Assembly: GCA_036362985.1 (NCBI GenBank)
Contig: JAYGXS010000001.1
Span: 18,430,469-18,494,468, forward strand
Origin: Ligula intestinalis
Taxonomy: Eukaryota > Platyhelminthes > Cestoda > Diphyllobothriidea > Diphyllobothriidae
Direction: 5' to 3'
DNA: 64,000 nt
The notes under the pieces were generated by a model. That model made no database searches. It saw nothing but the letters and a program-made list of their open reading frames with translations, and was not told where the DNA came from. This document shows, piece after piece, positions 59,978 through 64,000 of the stretch. Made by a program: the position numbers and the translations under genes. Every line of letters starts with the position of its first letter. Position 1 is the stretch's first letter.

Positions 59978-60450
59978 TATATATATATGAGAAGAAGAGG
60001 CGATCTCGGGACTAATGGGTATAATATCCTGACGTTTCGAAAGCGTACAGGCTTGCATCGTCGGAGGTTGGTGTTTGTACACGCCTCACAGTCTTTTATA
60101 GGTGTTACAACTGACGTCTCGTTCGCTCTACATCTATTGGCGCTAGATCCACTGCGGGGGTGGGGCTGGAGCTCCGTCATCATCCTGCTGACCAGAGTTT
60201 CTCGCCGTCACCTCGTCGGAGGGGGAGGGCAGTGTTCGCCTGCCAGCGGTCATTGCTCGCGTCTGCATCGATCGCGTCGGTGCCACATGTGGCACACGCG
60301 TCCACAGAAGGACATTCTGTCGCAGAACCCAGAAATATTCCCGTGTGCGTGTGTGTCCGGATCACATTCGATCATCTGAACCGCATACCTCGGCAAAATA
60401 CCAACAACCATAGTCTGTCAGCTGAAAATGATAACCTGAAGCCTTAGCGA
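59978..60450 (-). mobile_element. Penelope 3' tail fragment at the gap
   Basis: Minus strand: CTCCGACGATGC, then a stem around GCCTGTACGC, TTTCGAAACGTC and AGGATATT. These are followed by CCCGAGATCG and CCTCTTCTTCTC, the same order as the other Penelope tails in the window. The CTGATGA box is altered (CCGACGA). GC-rich upstream sequence to about 60,450 probably represents the end of the element's coding region or its pseudo-LTR, but no domain was recognised. The element's junction lies at the TA repeat next to the N gap. Confidence 0.55.
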
Positions 60451-63140
60451 CAACAGTCTGTGATCCTCTGTTACTGCCGAACTGTTTGAACATCTGTTTT
60501 CTTGACCAGCTACAAGCATACAAGGCCACCTAGAGTAAGGTACACATACAAGAATTCGATTCCACATTTAATCTGTCTCTGGGCCACATTCTTTCCTATA
60601 AGTACAAATGTGACAGAGCGAATGAAATGCAAAAGCACATATTCACTGGTCTTGTAGACGCAATGACTATGTGGAATGTATTTTAGTCTGTGTTATTTAC
60701 AACTGTAGCTACCTGGGTGCAGTTGCGCGTAATTTTCTGTTCAAGAGCCGGTGTTATGGACCTATCTTTAAAACACATTTTCCAAAAAGCACAAGTGTTA
60801 ACACAGCGAAGTAAGAAGAAGTATGAGTTAAAGAATTACTGCCTATGAGCGCATGCATTCCTTTGATTTGTGTACCAACTGTATAACAAAGTCTAAAGGA
60901 CTGTGAGTGGACCTGTTAGACTTAAAAAATGCATTTTACGAGAAAAAGCGACGTTTTAAACATGCGGATCTACAATTTTACTGTCGTGCGAGATCCTCAA
61001 GATGGCGTATTGCTTACTGTACATCGTCAAGGGTAAACTACTTCAATTAATTTAAGTGACTATGCAAGATTACAGCTCGGAACGTACGGCTCCATGAGTG
61101 GAAAAAGACTGCTATCGATAGGCTCAAATTATAGCAGTTTGGGCAAGGGATATCGGAGAGTAGCATACGTGATATACTGCCAGTATGCAATATGCGTGAT
61201 TATATCAAACAATGATCTGAGTGCTACCCTAAACTACGATCCTATCCCTACGATATGAACAGAGTACCAAAGGTACTTCAGTCATAGGATGAGGCTCAAA
61301 TATACCTGTGGGTAATGATCCATTTGTTGAATCAGACTAAATAAAAACATTGTATACCCAGCTTACAAGCTGTAGACAATATGGCACAAAAAGCTATTGA
61401 ATTTTGATATATATATAAAAATTCAATAGATTTTAGTGCCATATTTCTATATATATAAGTATTGAACTATTGGCATCCCAAGCGATATATTTTATGAGCG
61501 ATAAAGTCCTTTAAGAAAGATTAATGGTTATCAGGTGAATTTTCGAAACAGGTTTCCCAGTTCGTCTTCAGACGTGTGGTATATACAAAAACAGTTAACT
61601 TAAACCGATGACTAACACATAATTATATAGTCTGTAAGATTGTCAGTAGATAATCATCATCCACATTTGGTTATGCGGGCAACGGGAAAATAACTGTAAT
61701 TTGCATGTGATTATGTATGCTGGGGGGGGGAGAGGAAGTATGTACAATTAATTTATGTTCACCATAAATTTGCTTATGTGATTTCATTTTGTTTGAAAAA
61801 AAAAACACTTTTCCTAACTGTCTTACAGATAAGTCTGGGAAGGCAGACTAATGCCACCCGCCTTTACGAGTTTTCTAGATAAGACGGACATTTGAAGGGT
61901 GCATGGTCAAAATGTTGGCTCTTCCATGTCACTTACTTTTTCCTCATCTCTTCGTGTAGTAGGTCACACATAAAGATAAATGTTGAGAGTTAGGGTCGGT
62001 TTCACCATTGCGGCGTGGCTTTATCTACTGCCTGTCAGGTTAGGGTGGACGGAAACTACAGGGTGAAAGTAATAAACAGCGAACCAACGGTGAGAACCCT
62101 TAGTGCTAACGAAGTGGCGTAAAGATAAAAGTTCGTTTTCCGTATACTGAGGACACAGTTTAACATTTTTATGGTATTAACCGCGTGCAATGTAGTTTAC
62201 AGCCAATTTCTTGGAGGTTAAGTGGCTAACAAGAAAATCGGGTAGCGCACAGGTAACACTTAGTTAAAGAACGATACGATAGTTGATTTTGAGGTAATAA
62301 TGTTCTCTTTTACTTTCTAAAGGGGAAGAAAAATATTGAAGGATGTGAGGAAACTCTTCAAAACTATGTTTCTTAACAGACCTAATACACCGTCATTATG
62401 GTTTCTCCTAGTAACTGGCGACTGCCTAAATTTAAACTAAAAAGATAGATAATTTACCTTTCACAGATCAAATTATTATAACACTTTTCAAGTTATGATA
62501 CACAAAGTCTGCGAGCAACCGGGGAATAGCTCAATGCACCTACCGTCTGCTCATTCTAGGGAACTTCTGCTTAAGGACGGACTATGCTTATTCTACGTTC
62601 TTCTATCGCGACATGAACCAAAGATTTAGGATAAATATAACCGAGAACATTCTTATCTCCCACGCAGAAGAAAAATAATTTACCTAAAGCGTTCAACATA
62701 AATCTCTTTTTTGGGTATTATCAGTAAAAATATGAATATTTCTTTGCATTTAAGACACAAAGTAAACCGGCAAAAGGTAACTAAGCTTATAGAGCAATTA
62801 TTAAAAATTATCGGACTGTATAATATGGTGAGCACAAATGGCAATTGGTCTGCGCCTATTACATTTCGATAAACTTAAGTAAATGCAACTCGCGGCCTCA
62901 AATTCCCAGGGACTGATTGATCACCACTGTATGTCGCCAAAAAAACAAACAGAACACTCAGAAAGTGCACTGCAGTAGCGGCTAGTTCTAATCAAGAAAA
63001 TGTAAAGAACACAGCATAACAGCATATAAGTCTTAGAGTATGCGAAACGGAAAAACATCCGAGGTATCTAGGACTGCGATGAAATATATTTTAATAAAAT
63101 ATATGTAGAAAGAGTTTATAATATTAGTTCAAAAATTAAT
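60451..63140. other. No gene recognised
   Basis: AT-rich, with the hairpin at 61,379-61,443, a G-run at about 61,722-61,731 and a small palindrome ATATATTTTAATAAAATATAT at 63,085-63,106. No coding evidence. Confidence 0.3.
61379..61443. repeat. 27-bp-arm hairpin with TA loop
   Basis: Arms 61,379-61,405 and 61,417-61,443 pair in 25 of 27 positions (ATATGGCAC.AAAA.CTATTGAATTTT), enclosing a TA-rich loop of about 11 bases. It may be a foldback remnant or the stem of a small RNA precursor. Confidence 0.85.
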
Positions 63141-63375
63141 TATGATTTGCCCTTTAGCAGGCGCCACTGCCTTTACCACCAGCAAAAAACACCAACTTAC
63201 AGATTTATTTGTGTAAGCCGAAAACGTTTGGTGGCTGGCGGTTTAAGTCGTCAGTGCGCATTTGAGTGGGTGTACAACAAGAGGAGAAATGCCCACGAAG
63301 ACGGTGGCGGCGGCGACGATGACCGTAGTGAGGCCGCAGTGGCTACATGTACTCAGTAGTGGCGCGCCCAGTCCG

Positions 63376-63400
63376 ACACACACACACACACACACACACG
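63376..63400. repeat. CA microsatellite
   Basis: An uninterrupted run of CA dinucleotides between CCGA and CGGCCGCACG. It generates the Thr-His and Val-Cys runs seen in translated frames. Confidence 0.95.
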
Positions 63401-63647
63401 GCCGCACGCACGGCCGCACGCACGCTAAGGTCCAAGTGACATGCCAGAGCATGAATTAGGGGCACAGGGGAAAACTGCTGCTGCTGGAGTCATCGGTGAT
63501 GGCGGTGGCGGTGTGGGTAGACACAGAAGCGATGCGCGTGCGGGAGCATCTTTGACGATGTAGACGACGATGATAACAAGGCCAGCGGAGAGGAGGACAT
63601 TGGGAGAAAAAAACTGAAGCAGTTCGTGCGCGCTTGACCAGCTCCTC

Positions 63648-63722
63648 GCACACACACACAAACACACACACACACATACACAAACACACACACACGCACA
63701 CACACACATATACGCACACACG
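63648..63722. repeat. Imperfect CA microsatellite
   Basis: A CA-rich run with AA, TA and GC interruptions (AAACACAC, ATACAC, GCACAC). The interruptions suggest an older array than the one at 63,376. Confidence 0.95.
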
Positions 63723-63723
63723 A

Positions 63724-64000
63724 ATGCACCCACAATGCGCGGGGCGTGTATACCCGCGCTCCGGGCGTGTAGTATTTGCCCACTGCGCCTCCCGACCAAT
63801 CAGGCTGCTCGCTGATGTCCGCGCGTGGATCGGCGTGTATTGGCCCCTCAATTATGGTGACAGTGTGGCGTCGAACTCCAACCAGAGCCTAGCAGACGAG
63901 CTGTACGTGTTAATGCTGGTGCACTTTCCCAGACTGATCAGCATGTGTCCCTCACGAAAAAAAATCACTGGTCGGTTGCTCAAGCTCAACTCTAGTCATT
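63724..64000 (+). CDS. Open frame leaving the right edge, unknown
   Basis: From an ATG at 63,724 the plus strand is open for 92 codons to the window end. The latter half is protein-like (ADELYVLMLVHFPRLISMC), with a hydrophobic stretch and then basic residues. It lies at the end of a GC-rich tract, so openness may reflect composition. A GTGACA site near 63,858 could be a donor. It may be the first exon of a gene to the right, but there is no homology to support it. Confidence 0.22.
   Translation, partial: MHPQCAGRVYPRSGRVVFAHCASRPIRLLADVRAWIGVYWPLNYGDSVASNSNQSLADELYVLMLVHFPRLISMCPSRKKITGRLLKLNSSH

Larger units (their letters stand above)
63230..63860. other. GC-rich tract with CA repeats
   Basis: A sharp rise in GC and CpG content. 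It includes GGCGGCGGCGACG at about 63,305, two GCCGCACGCACG units near 63,400-63,424, and two CA-repeat blocks. It resembles the tracts at 24.5-25.3 kb and 47 kb and may be a promoter region for a gene to the right. Confidence 0.3.

Noticed and set aside
59506..60183. Frames spanning the N block
   Set aside because: They are artefacts of translating undetermined bases.
63425..63851. Val/Cys-rich minus frames of 97-131 codons
   Set aside because: They arise from the CA microsatellite being open in several frames.

Overview
The window looks like nuclear DNA of a metazoan with a large, AT-rich, intron-rich, repeat-laden genome. It is most likely a parasitic flatworm, perhaps a large-genome tapeworm or fluke. 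That reading is an inference from the Penelope-like elements (PLEs) with GIY-YIG endonucleases and hammerhead-like tails, a CR1/Jockey-like LINE ORF1, tRNA-derived SINEs, and host exons scattered among kilobases of noncoding DNA. No sequence search was available.

Left part (1-17.6 kb). An undescribed-looking LINE ORF1 runs off the left edge on the minus strand. Next comes a nearly complete PLE, also on the minus strand, broken by three in-frame TGA codons and preceded in tandem by a partial copy, which is the pseudo-LTR arrangement. More PLE and LINE scraps follow to 7.4 kb. Then come a minus-strand exon resembling a nucleotide-sugar transporter (9.4-9.6 kb), a plus-strand terminal exon with a poly(A) signal (12.0-12.6 kb), a 100-bp foldback, a well-preserved hammerhead core (15.0 kb), and a five-exon plus-strand gene of about 188 codons (15.88-17.60 kb). 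All four splice junctions of that gene keep phase. I do not recognise its product.

Middle part (17.6-46 kb). The main host gene is a protocadherin on the minus strand. One 3.9-kb exon (41,897-45,802) encodes a signal peptide, seven cadherin repeats, a membrane segment and the start of the tail, and ends in a GTGAGT donor. Candidate cytoplasmic exons of this or another minus-strand gene lie at 35.6, 24.9 and 21.4-21.9 kb. Interspersed are a decayed plus-strand PLE reverse transcriptase (34.2-35.1 kb), a 400-bp GC-rich palindrome (37.75-38.15 kb) and tandem repeats.

Right part (46-64 kb). Several tRNA-headed SINE copies in opposite orientations sit just upstream of the protocadherin exon. Beyond them are a GC-rich tract, an internally deleted PLE flanked by inverted pseudo-LTRs (50.2-51.6 kb), a Tc1/mariner-type relic (52.6-53.2 kb), a 400-base assembly gap (59,578-59,977), another PLE tail, an AT-rich perfect-looking hairpin, and a GC-rich end with CA repeats and an open frame that leaves the window.

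The host genes show no operon-like coupling. The dominant biology is retrotransposon accumulation around one large cell-adhesion gene. The most notable observations are the repeated hammerhead-ribozyme-like PLE tails with a shared CCAG..ATCG..TCTTCTTC trailer, the inverted pseudo-LTR pair, and the antisense tRNA-like Pol III boxes at the start of the LINE ORF1.
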